A stretch of 64,000 nucleotides of DNA from Welwitschia mirabilis (lineage: Eukaryota > Gnetophyta > Gnetopsida > Welwitschiales): contig JBOZIK010000001.1 in NCBI GenBank assembly GCA_051453625.1, forward strand, positions 200,029,061 to 200,093,060, given 5' to 3'. The position numbers were made by a program, and so were the translations under genes. This document shows positions 1 to 11,335 of the stretch, in pieces. The stretch's first letter is position 1, and each line of letters starts with the position of its first letter. The notes below the pieces were generated by a model that was not told the DNA's origin, did no database searches, and saw nothing but the letters and a program-made list of their open reading frames with translations.

Positions 1-1740
1 AATGAAAATATTGATTAAAGTTTTTAACAAATAGTCCAAATCAATGCATAAATTCTTAACGCTTTTAACTAATAATAGGATAAAGAAGACCTTTATACAT
101 CCATTGAACCTAAGAGTCTTAAAAACTTTCAAATAATTAATTCTAGTAAAAATAATAATATGCACATCATATCCTTTAGGAATTAAGGGAAAAAAACCCA
201 TGAAGAGTTCCATGAAGAAACCTATAATTAAAACTAAAAAGATATTAAGTTTTAAAATGAATTAAAGGGTGAATGCTTATGTCAAATAGTATAGAATTTG
301 GAGTAGTACTAGATACACTAGATGATGATCACTTAGCAGAAAGTGAGTAATCATTCAAGAAAGACTACAAATTAGACAGCTATACAATGCAAGATGAATC
401 AATAAGTGATATTAATGAAATGGATAATATTAAAAATGAATCCATAGTTGAACCATAACCATTATCACTTGTTGAATCTCATAATGAAGAATCCCCTAGT
501 AATATCAATGAAGAAAAGAACATTAGCAAAGAACTCACTCATGATCTATCCTATGAAAATCCTTTATCTTTTTCTTAATAATGAATTAAGCTAATAATAT
601 CACTTTCATTTCTATCTTCTAAGAAAGACTTAAACATTAATGAAGAATATAACCCACTTTAGTTTTAAAATCATTTTCTAATAAATCTCTTAATAAACAT
701 TTACCTTCTCTAATGGTCTCCAATACATCTTTGTCTTTACATTAGAATGATGTCTTACATAAGTTGTTAAACAAATAAAAAAGGCTAAACATTGGATGAA
801 TTTTGATTTTGAACACATAAATTTTACAGTTAATGTTGGTGTTCTTTTAAATTTTATGGATTCATGCATAAATATTTACAAGGATTTTCTTTCATCTTTA
901 AATGCTTCACCCAATTTTGATTCATCATTCAATAGTTGCATTCACCATCTTGAACCTTCATGCATGCATTACCTTGGAAAATTTCTTACAAAATTTTTAG
1001 TTTCTTTGTGTGCTTTTAAATTAGAATTTTCTTTTATATTTAATTTTCTTCTTAAGATATATTTAACTTTTAAAAAAATAAAAATATTAGAAAAACTTGT
1101 GCTTGATGCCCTTTCTCACCTCAAATCACCTAAGCACTATCACCTATATAATCACCTCCTTAAATCTAGAAAAGACCATTAATCTGTGGGTTTTTAAAAT
1201 TAGATGATCCTGGTTAATGACCCTTTAAGAAGTAAGCCATTAATAAGTGATCACCTTGTCATTGCAAATTAGGTATAATTCAAGTTTAGTTATAGTTTTT
1301 TAAGAAAAGATTTTTCTATTTTCACTTTATCTTCTTAAGAATAGTTTCACTTAAGGTCTTCTAATTGGAAAATGTGGTTGAATTAAAATGGAATCTACTT
1401 TCATGCTATGTTAACTATTTTTAAAGCATTTTTATAGGAATAAGATTTGTCTTGATTAAGCTAACTTACTAATGATCCCTTCATGTACATCAAAGTTGAT
1501 TAACTATTAAAAAGATTAATTAAAAGAAAATGAAATATCTCCTCTTTAAAAAGTACATTATACATTGATCAATCAAAAATTACATTTAGTTAACTACATT
1601 GAGGCTATGGATGCTTACTAGCAATGTAGCTCTAATAATTTTTTTATGACATGTTCAATTGCATCAGGCTATAAATACTTACCAATAATGTAGCACTGAT
1701 TCCTTTATACATCAACATGCTTAATTCTATTAAAAGGAGA
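1..1740. other. decayed AT-rich sequence, no recognised gene
   Basis: No family could be recognised. A fairly acidic reading stretch rich in Asp, Glu, Ser and Asn runs from about 274 to 575 on the plus strand and is broken by stops. A 128-codon open frame lies at 796-1182. Near the right end, a motif beginning GGCTAT and ending in ATGTAGC occurs at about 1602 and 1666. The segment ends in a purine-rich AAAAGGAGA, directly before a possible LTR start at 1741, so it could be the 3' internal part of an element that extends off the left edge. That link is inference. Confidence 0.4.
796..1182 (+). other. unrecognised 128-codon open frame, doubtful gene
   Basis: The frame is Phe-, Leu-, Ser- and His-rich and closes with a more basic tail containing LVLDALSHLKSPKHY. 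It shows no domain I recognise. The phrase LDALSHL vaguely recalls the DALSR end of gypsy RNase H regions, but the residues upstream do not support that. In AT-rich decayed DNA, a frame of this length can occur by chance or survive as a retroelement fragment. No promoter or splice signals were identified for it. Confidence 0.15.
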
Positions 1741-3296
1741 TGTTATAACACTGGATACCTAGTTTGATCTAAATACTTAAGACAAGAAACAAAGTATGGT
1801 TATTGAAAAGGTAAAAATTGAAATAAAAAAAGTTGAATTTGGATATTGTTTTTTGTTTATTTTCTTTAACTTATGTACTTAGAAATTTACTTAACTGATT
1901 TTTTATTGCTTATAGGTTTACTTAGAAGATACCTTTTTTTTTTTTTTTTGCAATATGATACATTTAAATTTAGAATAAAATTTATAGAATTTTTAATAAG
2001 TGTGGCAATCAAATTAGGTATTCTATATTTTAATTTATGCATGATGCAATTTCCATTAGATTTTACATTTTATTTTTCCTTAGATTACATTATAGTGTTT
2101 CCTAAATACTTATGTTGAAAAATCATTCACTAGCCTTGTATAAAAATCTTTATAACATGAAATCTTTTTAATATTTTAACTTCATCTAAAAAGTTTTAAA
2201 TAATTTTTCTATCTTTTTAACTTTGAGCATAAATTTTAGTTTTGATTTGAAGTATGCCATTCATTTTTATAGAATTTATTCTTATTTTAATACATTATTT
2301 ATCAAAATTGATCAAAAATTTTTAAAATGATATACACTTTAGCATTTTTAATTAGTTAACTTTTCCATGTTATTCTTGTCTTTATAAACTTTTGCTAAGA
2401 GTCTAGCAAAAGTCTAGCTAGGAGGTAAGTTTACATGTAAAAAGTAAAATTCCAAGAAAGTATAATTAATCAATTTAGCATAGTGAGAAATATTAAATTT
2501 ATTATTTATTACAAAATGATGTTTTCTATTATTTTTATTATTTTTCGTAAGAATATGAACTTTTTCCTAATAAAAGCAAGTATATTATGGTGTTTGGAGG
2601 GACATTGCAAAAGTTAATAACAATCTAGCAGATAACACAAGCATTGCCATCTAGGATTATTGGTACTATCAGACTTTTAAAATGGACTAATGCTAAACTA
2701 ACATTTCTACATTAATTTAGGGAATTAATCATATTGCACTTGTAGGCTAAGTCAAAAGTGATCGAGAATAAATCTTCAGACCTGACAACACAGGTTAGAA
2801 GTATAGATAACATGTTATAATAACATGTAGTAGCAATGAAAATGAGCACATGAAAGACACATGACATGACATCCATGGGTGTCTACATCATGAATCAAAA
2901 GATATGTCATCATCTTACTTGTAGAACAAGACAAAGAATCTTTCTTTATAACTACATGTCAAAAATTATAACTTCCTCTTTAAGTAACCACCCTAATGTA
3001 GCCTTCCTTATGGAACCTTCTATCTAACAAAATCATGATAAAGCTCTTTAATCCTTTCCTCATCTATAAAAAGGCCTTTAGTACCCATTGTAATAGATAT
3101 TTTAGTTGGATAGTGTAGATAAAGACTTAGAGTACTAGGATGTAATGGTGTTCTAATCATCTTTCTTAGGGTGGACTAATCCAAGGCCAGTTGAGGAGTC
3201 CATATACTTCACCTTTCTTCTTTGACGTAATGTACATTTTTAGATTTTTAATACAGGAATTGGTTTTCATCTTTTTACTATTAATGTATAATTAAT
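1741..3296 (+). repeat. candidate LTR
   Basis: The candidate begins TGTTATAACA directly after a purine-rich AAAAGGAGA that could be a polypurine tract. It contains a good TATA-type promoter at 3064-3076. It is followed at 3298 by TGGTATTAG, which resembles a degraded initiator-tRNA-Met primer-binding site. No second copy was found in the window, so the ends are guesses. It could be a 3' LTR, a 5' LTR or a solo LTR. Confidence 0.35.
3064..3076 (+). promoter_or_regulatory. TATA-box-like element in candidate LTR
   Basis: The sequence CTATAAAAAGGCC is followed by CTTTAGTACCC. This is the arrangement commonly seen at the U3/R boundary of plant LTR promoters. Support is sequence pattern only. Confidence 0.4.
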
Positions 3297-4100
3297 TTGG
3301 TATTAGAAATCTTTAGGTGAGGCTAGTTCTTAAATAGCTTTCATCTTTTATTGCTAATGCATATTAATTTGGTATTAGCAATCTTTAAATAAAACTACTT
3401 TATTGTTAAATTCTTTTATAATCAAATGAGTTATCAAAGGATACGTCTGTGATATCATACTTGCTATCATTTAATGGTGCTTGTGCACATTTTTTCATAC
3501 TTTCTAATACTTATGAAGGGCTATAAAGTATCGGCAAGGCTAAATAACTCACCAACACTATGTCGTAGCTGAGAATCTGCCTCCACATTAAGGCTTAATA
3601 ACTTGATTATTTTAGTTATGTTTTAGAAATATAGGAGTTATCAGATCAAAGGTGAAGTATTGGATGAATTAGCTAAATTCTTAGAGCACTTCCATTTCCT
3701 TATAACATCAACTAAAAATTACTCTAAGTTTAATTTTTGTTTTTTCCCTAGTTTAAAATTTTCATTACAAGTGAGGATAATTATGTTTCTGAGTTTTTAA
3801 AACATAAAAAAAAACAAAGCCATAGATAAGCTTTGGAATTTATGGAAAGAGAAACGAAAAAATTTCTCATTTCATTCACATTCACCGCATTTTTTCCATG
3901 AACTTGGTAAAGCTACCACATAGATATTCCTATGGAATAATGATACTAGGTTCTTACTTAGGTAAATTTGGTTCATGTACATGCCATAAAGGCTTATATT
4001 TTAGAAATTTTATATCTAAAAAATGGTCCTATTAAAAAAATAAAAAATAAAAAGATAGCACACTGACTTCTAACTTCTTATCAAAGTGCTTTAATAGAGG
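3297..4100. other. unassigned sequence with short tandem repeats
   Basis: No gene is visible. A block of about 80 bp containing ATTAATTTGGTATTAG is present twice in tandem, near 3292 and 3369. A motif starting AAGGCTAAATAACTCACC, near 3536, resembles the two motifs at about 1602 and 1666. The rest looks like decayed repeat DNA left of the outer nested element. Confidence 0.35.
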
Positions 4101-4585
4101 TAAGTATTACCATAGGTAATGTCAACATTTTAACATGATGATATGAGCTAAAAAGAAAAAGAAAAAAATGTCATGATGATCATAGAAGAATTCAAAATAC
4201 ATGATGAAAAGCTAATTTTTTAAAAGAAAAAAGAGAAGTATCACACAAGATAAAGAGAGAAACATTTCAAAAGATGAAGAATCATGGGAAACCTCTAATT
4301 AGCAAAAAATCCAAAAGACATGATTATGAGTCCTAAATTAGTGAGAGAATCATTATCATTCTAAACTTAGGAATTTATTTTAAGATCAGCATGACATATA
4401 ATTGAAAAAAAGATCATAGATAAAGTACCTTATTATAAGCCCTAACGTGGCTTGGGACATGGAGTTACATTTTTTATTTCTATTAGTTTTTCTTGCATCT
4501 TATTTGTGATGAAATATTTAGTTATTTATTTTTGGATTTCTCACTACTTTTTTATTTGCATTAAGTGGATACCTAAAATCCTATA
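4101..4585 (+). repeat. 5' LTR of outer element
   Basis: It aligns with 23206-23654, including the sequence around ATTAGTTTTTCTTGCATCTT and the terminal region GTGGATACCTAAAATCCTATA. The start is read as TAAGTATTACC, aligned to TGATTATTATC in the partner, which would be a decayed TG start. The end is read as CTATA, aligned to CTACA in the partner. Confidence 0.65.
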
Positions 4586-4586
4586 A

Positions 4587-4600
4587 TGGATATCGAAGCC
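4587..4600 (+). promoter_or_regulatory. degenerate primer-binding site
   Basis: TGGATATCGAAGCC starts one base after the LTR end and resembles the plant tRNA-iMet binding sequence TGGTATCAGAGCC, with an inserted A and a transposed pair. Its position right after the LTR supports the call more than its identity does. Confidence 0.45.
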
Positions 4601-6449
4601 TAATCAAAGTATTTATAGGAATTTTAACCATACAAGTGAGATCAAAGCCAAAAGATTATTCAGACCATGTGTGCATGTTCATGTGATCATGTTTGTTAGA
4701 GAAGTATTAAATATTGTAAATCTTAAGGGAAAGCTTAATTTGAAAAAAGGAAATATGATATAAGAGTGTACTTAAGTGCTCTAAAGGAGATAGCAAAGTC
4801 TTAAAAGCCATTAAACGAAGGTAGTAGAACCCTATGTAGTAACAAAGTTTTATAAATCATCAAAAGAAGGAACTAGAATCCTAAATATTACAACATAAAG
4901 ATAATGGAAGATAAGGATGATAAGATTAAATGGTCCCATGAAAAATAAAGATAATATGAGGAAAAACTAGGTTATAACTTCCATGCATTAAGGTTTACAT
5001 GATGGATGAGATAGGATTATTTCAAGGTAAGGAAGATGAAGCACATAGAGATGTTGTAATGTCTTAGATCATTGAGATCATGGAGGACTATGATACATCT
5101 ATTTTAAAGTCTAGCATAATGCATGTTGCAATGAAGCCTTATTCTAAAGATATATGAAGTATTAAAGAAGTTGTTTTTAATACTCAATATGTACTTTGAT
5201 TGGAAAATAATTTAATTGAATGAATGAAGTCCAAAAGGTAGATGTTTCCCATAATATGAAGATATACGCACTATAAGGATGTGGATTTGTTGCATTTGAG
5301 TCATAATGATGATGTTAGGATGTAGAAGATTTCAATGATGTATTGTTAGGAATATATTACTGGAAGACAAATGAATGGTAATTCATGTGAGATTAATGAA
5401 GCCAATATAGTCATAGATCTTATAACATAGAGAGATTAAAAGAAATGACATAGCATTTTAAGAAATTCTAACAGTTGACTAATGTCACATAAATATTATA
5501 AAAGCACATTAGCAAACAAAGAGAAAAATGAATTTAGCTATTAAAAAAGGCTTAAAATATACATACATGACTACTAAAAAAGGCTAGTAATATACCGATG
5601 TAGATGTTAAAAAGGATACTGATTACAATGCCACTACTACTCAAAAGGCTCAAGAGGCTAAGGATTTTATAAAGTAAATGTTAGAAGAAGAAGCCGAGGA
5701 ATCATAGTAGGAAATAGAGAAGATTAGTCTACAAGTGCTTAAAGGGAGATGAGAAAGAAATGAATATCTTAATAAAATTAAAATTTAAATGCATTCAACA
5801 TGAAATTTGATCCATGTAGTTCCATTTTTTTAAAACAAACATAATGCATAAAAAAAAAATTTAAAAAAATAGTAGAGTCAAGTTTTGTATATGATGTGAT
5901 TTTTGGAAAATGCTTTAAAATTTCCATCAGTTTTTTTTTAAGTTTCCTATTAGATTTGTTGATCCTTTAGTCCTAGATGGGGTTAAATACTTCACTCCCT
6001 TGGCTACCATTAAACATTTTCTTATTATGAGTACCAATAGAGGTTGTAAGACTATATATGTTTGTAGTAATACAAAGAAGGCTTTAAAATTAATGCATTA
6101 TTTGGAGCATCCACTTAACTTATAAGTTTTTATTGTTTTGTTTAATAGAATGTATAGATTTATAATATTGCAAGAAATTTAATGTACTCTTATAGGCTGA
6201 GCTCCATATATGCATTTTAAATGCTCAATAAGTGATGAGATGAGAATTAATGTGGTCTGCACAAGTGTACATATTATACTAGATTACCTTAGTAAGGCCT
6301 TCCTTAATATGAATGTTTATCATTTTAGAAAATTTTTACTTTAATAAAATGCAACTGAAATGAACACGATGAAAGAAAATGACAAGAGTGATAGTTTGTA
6401 TAAAGTTTTTTTTAATTTCTTATTGTGTTTCTTAAAAAAAGCATTGCAT
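4601..6449 (+). other. left internal domain of outer element, no recognised protein
   Basis: No retroviral-type domain could be read. Between about 5640 and 5750 there is a Glu- and Lys-rich broken frame. Around 5940-6120 there is a short, fairly open stretch with phrases such as TPLATIKHF and KKALKLMHYLEHP that I do not recognise. It could be another captured host fragment, but there is no positive match. The segment stops where the giant-LTR element is inserted. Confidence 0.4.
6445..6449 (+). repeat. left target-site duplication of giant-LTR element
   Basis: TGCAT sits directly before the LTR start and pairs with TGTAT at 22318-22322. The single C/T difference is a transition. Confidence 0.55.
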
Positions 6450-7231
6450 TGTAATACCTCATTACTTTGTATTATGTGTTATCCATCGGGATGTCTATCA
6501 TGATTTCTTTAGAGAGCAAGAGAAGCATATCTATGATTTTTATTCTTCAATAAGAACAAGCTTAGTAGAGAGCTCTGTGCTTCACATGAATTATTTTCTC
6601 CATCTATAAAGTGGCATAGTAGATAATATGAGTTATATAATGCCTTAAAGATCCAATAATAAAATAAAAAGGTATTTGGTTCAGCTAAGCTCTTCCATGA
6701 AGAATTCTGATTCGTACATAGATCATACTAAATCCAAGCCTTTTGACTATTCTACCCAAATCCCAAAAAAAAAAAGGAAAATAAATTGATGATGATTTTT
6801 GCAAGGGTAGCCAGGTGTCATGCCCGAGCTAGAACTAGATAGGAATGGACAAAAGATACATGAAGGAAGTAATGAAACTCTTTGACAGATGAACAAGTTT
6901 TCACTTCCCTACATCTAAATGCTTAGTGTGTAATTTCTAGATGATAAAAGGTATTACCAAAGGTTTTCTTAATGCAGAGAAAACATAGGCCATGGAAATT
7001 AAGGTTGTCAAAGACCACCTAAGACCTTACTATAAGCATGACTACATATTTGAATATGGAACTAAGCTAATGCCATGATGACAGTAGCATTACCTCGACC
7101 TTACTCAAGTAGGGCTTTCTAAGGGGGTTATTAGTATGAGACATCCATTAAGGCATTTCAGAGAATAAGGTATCTGACTCTACATCATGTAGCTAGGAGA
7201 TTTTCTATAATTTGGAGGTCTTATTTAGTCA
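6450..7231 (+). repeat. 5' giant LTR, left part
   Basis: It starts TGTAATACCTCATTACTTTG and aligns with 18292-19045 of the 3' LTR. Shared phrases include AGAAGCATATCTATG, AGATAATATGAGTTATA and TACTAAATCCAAGC. The alignment breaks at about 7231, where a Ty3/gypsy 5' LTR begins, and resumes at about 13841. Confidence 0.75.
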
Positions 7232-7536
7232 TGTGGAAATTAAAAAAAAAAGGAAATTTCATCATTCACACTTCAAATTCAAGTTTTCAACAAAACCTTT
7301 TACAACTGTCTGCCATTATTGCACTTTTGTCTGCAAATCAAAGCTTCTATCCACTTGCTAACCTCCAACCACCTCTTAAGCCATGAAAATATCATGATAT
7401 TTTTGAACCAAAGAACCCTATAAATTTGAGGGTAAAGCTATAATGAAGGCATGGTAAAGAAGAAATTTAGAAAATTTATTTGCTCTGGTTTCTCATAGTA
7501 CTCCTCCTTTTAGCTTGTGTTTTCTTCTTCCCATCA
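7232..7536 (+). repeat. 5' LTR of nested gypsy element
   Basis: It aligns with 13571-13840 across phrases such as ATCATTCACACTT, AAATTCAAGTTTTCAA, CATGAAAATATCATGATATT and CCCTATAAATTTGAGGGTAA. The start is read as TGTGGA and the end as CCATCA, three bases before the primer-binding site. CCCTATAAATTTGAGG at about 7428-7443 is a plausible TATA region. Confidence 0.75.
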
Positions 7537-7539
7537 ATT

Positions 7540-7552
7540 TGATATCAGAGCC
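7540..7552 (+). promoter_or_regulatory. primer-binding site (tRNA-iMet type)
   Basis: TGATATCAGAGCC differs from the plant consensus TGGTATCAGAGCC at one base, a G-to-A transition. It lies directly after the 5' LTR, where minus-strand DNA synthesis would be primed. Confidence 0.75.
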
Positions 7553-8580
7553 AATGCTTCATGTAGCATTTTTCTTAATCTTCCTACACCTGCAATTTTG
7601 GTGTTGTTTTATTACACACAGAAGAATCCGCAATCTAGAGAGATGGCATCTATCACTGAAAAAATGTGATATTGTTAAAGAAGAAGATAATAGCATTGGA
7701 TGTATTAGGGTCTGTAGAAATTATGTACTCTATAATTGAGGGAAATATCAACCTTGATTCATTTTTTGTTTATAGTTTTACTTGCAACTGTAACTACAGT
7801 TTCTTCCTTGAAACTCCTATGCTTGTTATTTAGTGGTGCTCGCTTGTGTTGATCCTAGTAGTGCTTGTCATTGCACTTGCTTTATCATTATCATTGCCGA
7901 CTAAGATTATCCTTGCTACTCATATTCTATGGACACGCATCCGTGCTCCTCTTATCGATTTGTTTGAGTTCCACCCCATTAGAATTTCCTACATGTAGCG
8001 TCTCTTCATTGTCTTTAGTGCTCTAAGCACAAGAGAGAGGGCTGTAAGTATTTGCAACAAATAGGGAGTATCAAGAGGTGACGATTAAAGCCTAAGCTCA
8101 GACCTCTATGAATCACAGAGCTGGTGAATAGTGTAATATTTTTGATAACTTTTATGATAATTGAAGAAGATCATTTACCACTTTGCTACTACTGATATCG
8201 ATGATGATGAAGTAAGCCTACCTTTTAGTGTTAAGAAGCCTAAAATACCTTACCTTGATTACTAGATAATCCTAATTTATTATATTCCTCATTTAGAATG
8301 TCTTAGTGAAAACTAAAATCTGGTAATTTAGATATACATGGTTTATTGAGTATTTATATTTAAAAAAGTATTATATTTATTATTTGGGAAAAAGAAAATT
8401 AAAAAAAAGAAAATGGATGAGATATTATTTAAAAAAAGAGGTATTTAAAAAAAAAAAAGTGGGAAAGATAGAGAAGTAGAGGGGGAAAAAGAAAAAAGAA
8501 AAAGAAGAGAGAATAAGAAGAGATAAAAAATAAAATTATTATAGTAAACAAGGTACATGCAGGTATTACTAAAAAATAAA
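7553..8580 (+). other. untranslated leader of nested gypsy element
   Basis: No protein can be read between the primer-binding site and the gag start. The last part, about 8390-8520, is strongly purine-rich with A and AG runs. This produces long but meaningless pyrimidine-coded frames on the other strand. Confidence 0.5.
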
Positions 8581-9690
8581 ATGCCACTAAGAGTAAATGT
8601 ACATGGTAGAGGAGGTCGAGGAGGAAGACCACATACCAAAGATGTGGATATGGCTAGAGCCATCAAAATGTTATGACAAATTGAAGAATGCCTTTAGGTA
8701 GTGAAAGTATCTCAAGCATCACCACGAGAGGATTCTTCATCTAATAAAGAATCTACAATAGAGGCTTCTACTAATAATAGAGGTTAGTTAAAAGAACAAA
8801 AGGAGGACAGACTTCTCAAGGCATTGTCTAAGATTAGAAAGTAGGTTAATCTTGATGTTCTTGCTTATGATGATAGCCTGACTTCTAAAGTTTTGTTAGA
8901 CTAGATAAGAAGAATGGATACATATTTTAAAGTTGCTAAAATAGTGGAAGACATGAAAGTTAAAATTGCAGTTACAAAAATATCTAGTTTAGTAGCAACT
9001 TGATGGAAGCATGTGCAACATGAACATAAGAAGGACAACGAAAAGACTAGAAGTTGGGAAAAGATGGTGAGTAATTTAAAATATAAGTTCTTACCTCCTA
9101 ATTATAAAAGAGATCTGTATCAGCAGTTGTAAAATCTCAAGCAGAATGAGGAATCTGTAAATAAATATACAGAGGATTCCATAAGTTGATGATTTTTACA
9201 AAGGTAATAAAAGATAAGGAAAAGCAAATTGTAAGATACATTGATGGCTTAAGGACAGCCATCAAGGATGAGATGGATATGATCTATCCAATCTCAATAG
9301 AGGAAGCATATCAATATGCTATAAAGGATGCAGAGAAATTACAAAGGAGGGTCACCAATGAATTTCATCAAGGATATACTTAGTCTAGAGGAAGGAGAGG
9401 GAAAATGAAATCTCAAGCCCAAAGAACAAATCCTACTTGAAATTTAAATCAACAAAATGCAAGTCGTGTAAGGAAAGATTAGCAAAAAAAACTTTTGTGA
9501 ACATGGAAGAGGAGGAAGATTTATAAAGCATTTAGACCAATTGGTAAGCCTATAAACTCTTTTTATGATGCTTGTTTTAAGTGTGAAGAATATGGACATT
9601 GTCTTGTAGAGTGTCCTAAAGCAGCTCCAGATAGTTTGCATACATTAGCCCCAACAAAGGCATCAGTAGAAAAGTTGTCTAGTAGTTCTA
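8581..9690 (+). pseudogene. gag: gypsy gag remnant with zinc knuckle
   Basis: Gag forms the particle core and binds RNA. The frame opens with an Arg/Gly-rich N terminus (MPLRVNVHGRGGRGGR) and meets its first stop at 8674-8676. After that the gag reads on with further stops and at least one frameshift near 9180. An uninterrupted stretch at 9186-9383 carries the typical VRYIDGL and ISIEEAYQYA parts of plant gypsy gag. A CX2CX4HX4C knuckle survives intact at 9573-9614 (CFKCEEYGHCLVEC). The position between leader and protease confirms the assignment. The many stops exclude function. Confidence 0.8.
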
Positions 9691-9725
9691 GATCTATAGC
9701 AAAACTAAATCCATAAGTAGAAGAG

Positions 9726-10090
9726 TTGAGAACTCAAGCGCTTACAAGAACTGTAATACTGTATGCTCATGATGTTAGTCAAGCTACACAAAGAAGAAAT
9801 TTGTTTAAGTTCCATGTACTATGTGAAGCTAAGATGGTAATTATAATTATAGATAATGCTAGTTTAGATTATTTGATGTCAAGGTTTATGGTAGAACAAT
9901 TACATTTACCCATAAGAGATCATCCTAATCCGTGTAAGGTAGGGAGATTAGATCAATCCAAAAACTGATATGTGGATAAGCAGTGTTGGGTAACATTTCA
10001 AATCGGTAACTATGTAGATTTAGTATTACATGGTATTGTTCCTATGCATGCTTGTCATTTTATTCTTAAAAAGCCATGACAGTTTGACAG
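9726..10090 (+). pseudogene. gypsy aspartic protease remnant
   Basis: The retroviral-type aspartic protease would mature Gag-Pol. The frame 9726-9968 and its continuation include IIIDNASLDYLMS followed by VEQLHLP. After a stop come GNYVDLVLHGIVPMHACHF and a terminal QFDR, which match the end of the protease in plant gypsy elements. The catalytic Asp-Ser/Thr-Gly position reads Asp-Asn-Ala at 9852-9860, so the flanking active-site residues are altered. Stops interrupt the frame at 9966 and near 10078. No active enzyme is possible. Confidence 0.75.
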
Positions 10091-10379
10091 GTATGCGGTA
10101 ATTGATTTATGAGCAAATATAGTGATGATAAAGAAAAATGATCGAATATTTAGGATGCATGGAAATTCACTAGTAGTTCCCTTACAAAAGAAGCCTATGC
10201 AATAGAGCACATAGATGACAAAGAGTCTTGTTTGCTTGATAATACAAAAAGAATATTTATAATGTATAGTAGCAAAAAGACAAGGAATAGTAGTTGTATT
10301 AACATTAGCCACACATCCATCAGAGGATACAATAGTACCAGTGGTAAGTGCATTACTGAAGAAGTTTCAAGAAATTTTA

Positions 10380-11335
10380 GTAAAAAATCTTCCATATGGT
10401 TTACCATCATAAAGATACATTTCGCATGCTATCGATCTAATCCCAGAAGTAGAGCAACCTAATAAGGCAGGATATCACATGAATCCACATCAACATGAAG
10501 AGCTAGCTAGACAAATTAATGAATTCTTGAATAAAGGATTGATCAGGGAAAGCATGAGTCCATATGCAGTTCTAGCTATTATTGCACCAAAGAAAGACTC
10601 ATTATAATTGCATATGTACATTGATGTAAGGACAATCAATAAAATTACAACCAGGTATAGATTTTTAATACCTTGTATGAATGATATCTTGGATTGTTTA
10701 GCAGGATCACAGTATTTCAGTAAGATTGATTTAAAAAGTGGATATTACCAAATTGTATAAGATAAGAAGATGAATGAAAGATAGCATTCAGAACTCCTGA
10801 TGGATTATACNNNNNNNNNNNNNNNNNNNNNNNNNNNNNNNNNNNNNNNNNNNNNNNNNNNNNNNNNNNNNNNNNNNNNNNNNNNNNNNNNNNNNNNNNN
10901 NNNNNNNNNNNNNNNNNNNNNNNNNNNNNNNNNNNNNNNNNNNNNNNNNNNNNNNNNNNNNNNNNNNNNNNNNNNNNNNNNNNNNNNNNNNNNNNNNNNN
11001 NNNNNNNNNNNNNNNNNNNNNNNNNNNNNNNNNNNNNNNNNNNNNNNNNNNNNNNNNNNNNNNNNNNNNNNNNNNNNNNNNNNNNNNNNNTCTAGAGAAG
11101 GAACGAAGCATTATGGAATGGCCAAGATCAAATAATGCTACAAAGATATGCTCATTTTATAAATTAGCAAGTTTCTATCGAAAATTTATTAGAAATTTTA
11201 GTGGTGTAGTTGTAGACATGCTAGAAACAATTAAAGAAAAAGAGAAACCATTTATTTGGATAATAGCAGTAGAGAAGAGCTTCCAAGAGTTAAAGAAATG
11301 CTTAAGTACTGCACTAGTCTTATCCTTACCATATT
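10380..11335 (+). pseudogene. gypsy reverse transcriptase remnant, gapped
   Basis: RT copies the element RNA into DNA. The left part reads DLIPEVEQPNKAGYHMNPH, then GLIRESMSPYAVLAI and [12 protein letters not shown], which are classic blocks before the catalytic motif. The YXDD box would fall in the N gap at 10811-11090. After the gap, SFYKLASFYRKFIRNFSG and SFQELKKCLSTALVLSLPY mark the connection into RNase H. At least four in-frame stops are visible where Trp, Gln or Arg normally stand. Confidence 0.85.
10811..11090. other. assembly gap (280 N)
   Basis: The gap removes the RT catalytic region of the nested gypsy element. In comparable elements this is roughly the expected amount of missing sequence, so the gap size may be close to true. 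Confidence 0.9.

Noticed and set aside
796-1182. Possible gypsy RNase H end (LDALSHL)
   Set aside because: The preceding residues lack any RNase H block, so the phrase is probably chance.
8429-8666. Two minus-strand hydrophobic frames
   Set aside because: They are antisense to the purine-rich leader and gag start of the nested gypsy element.
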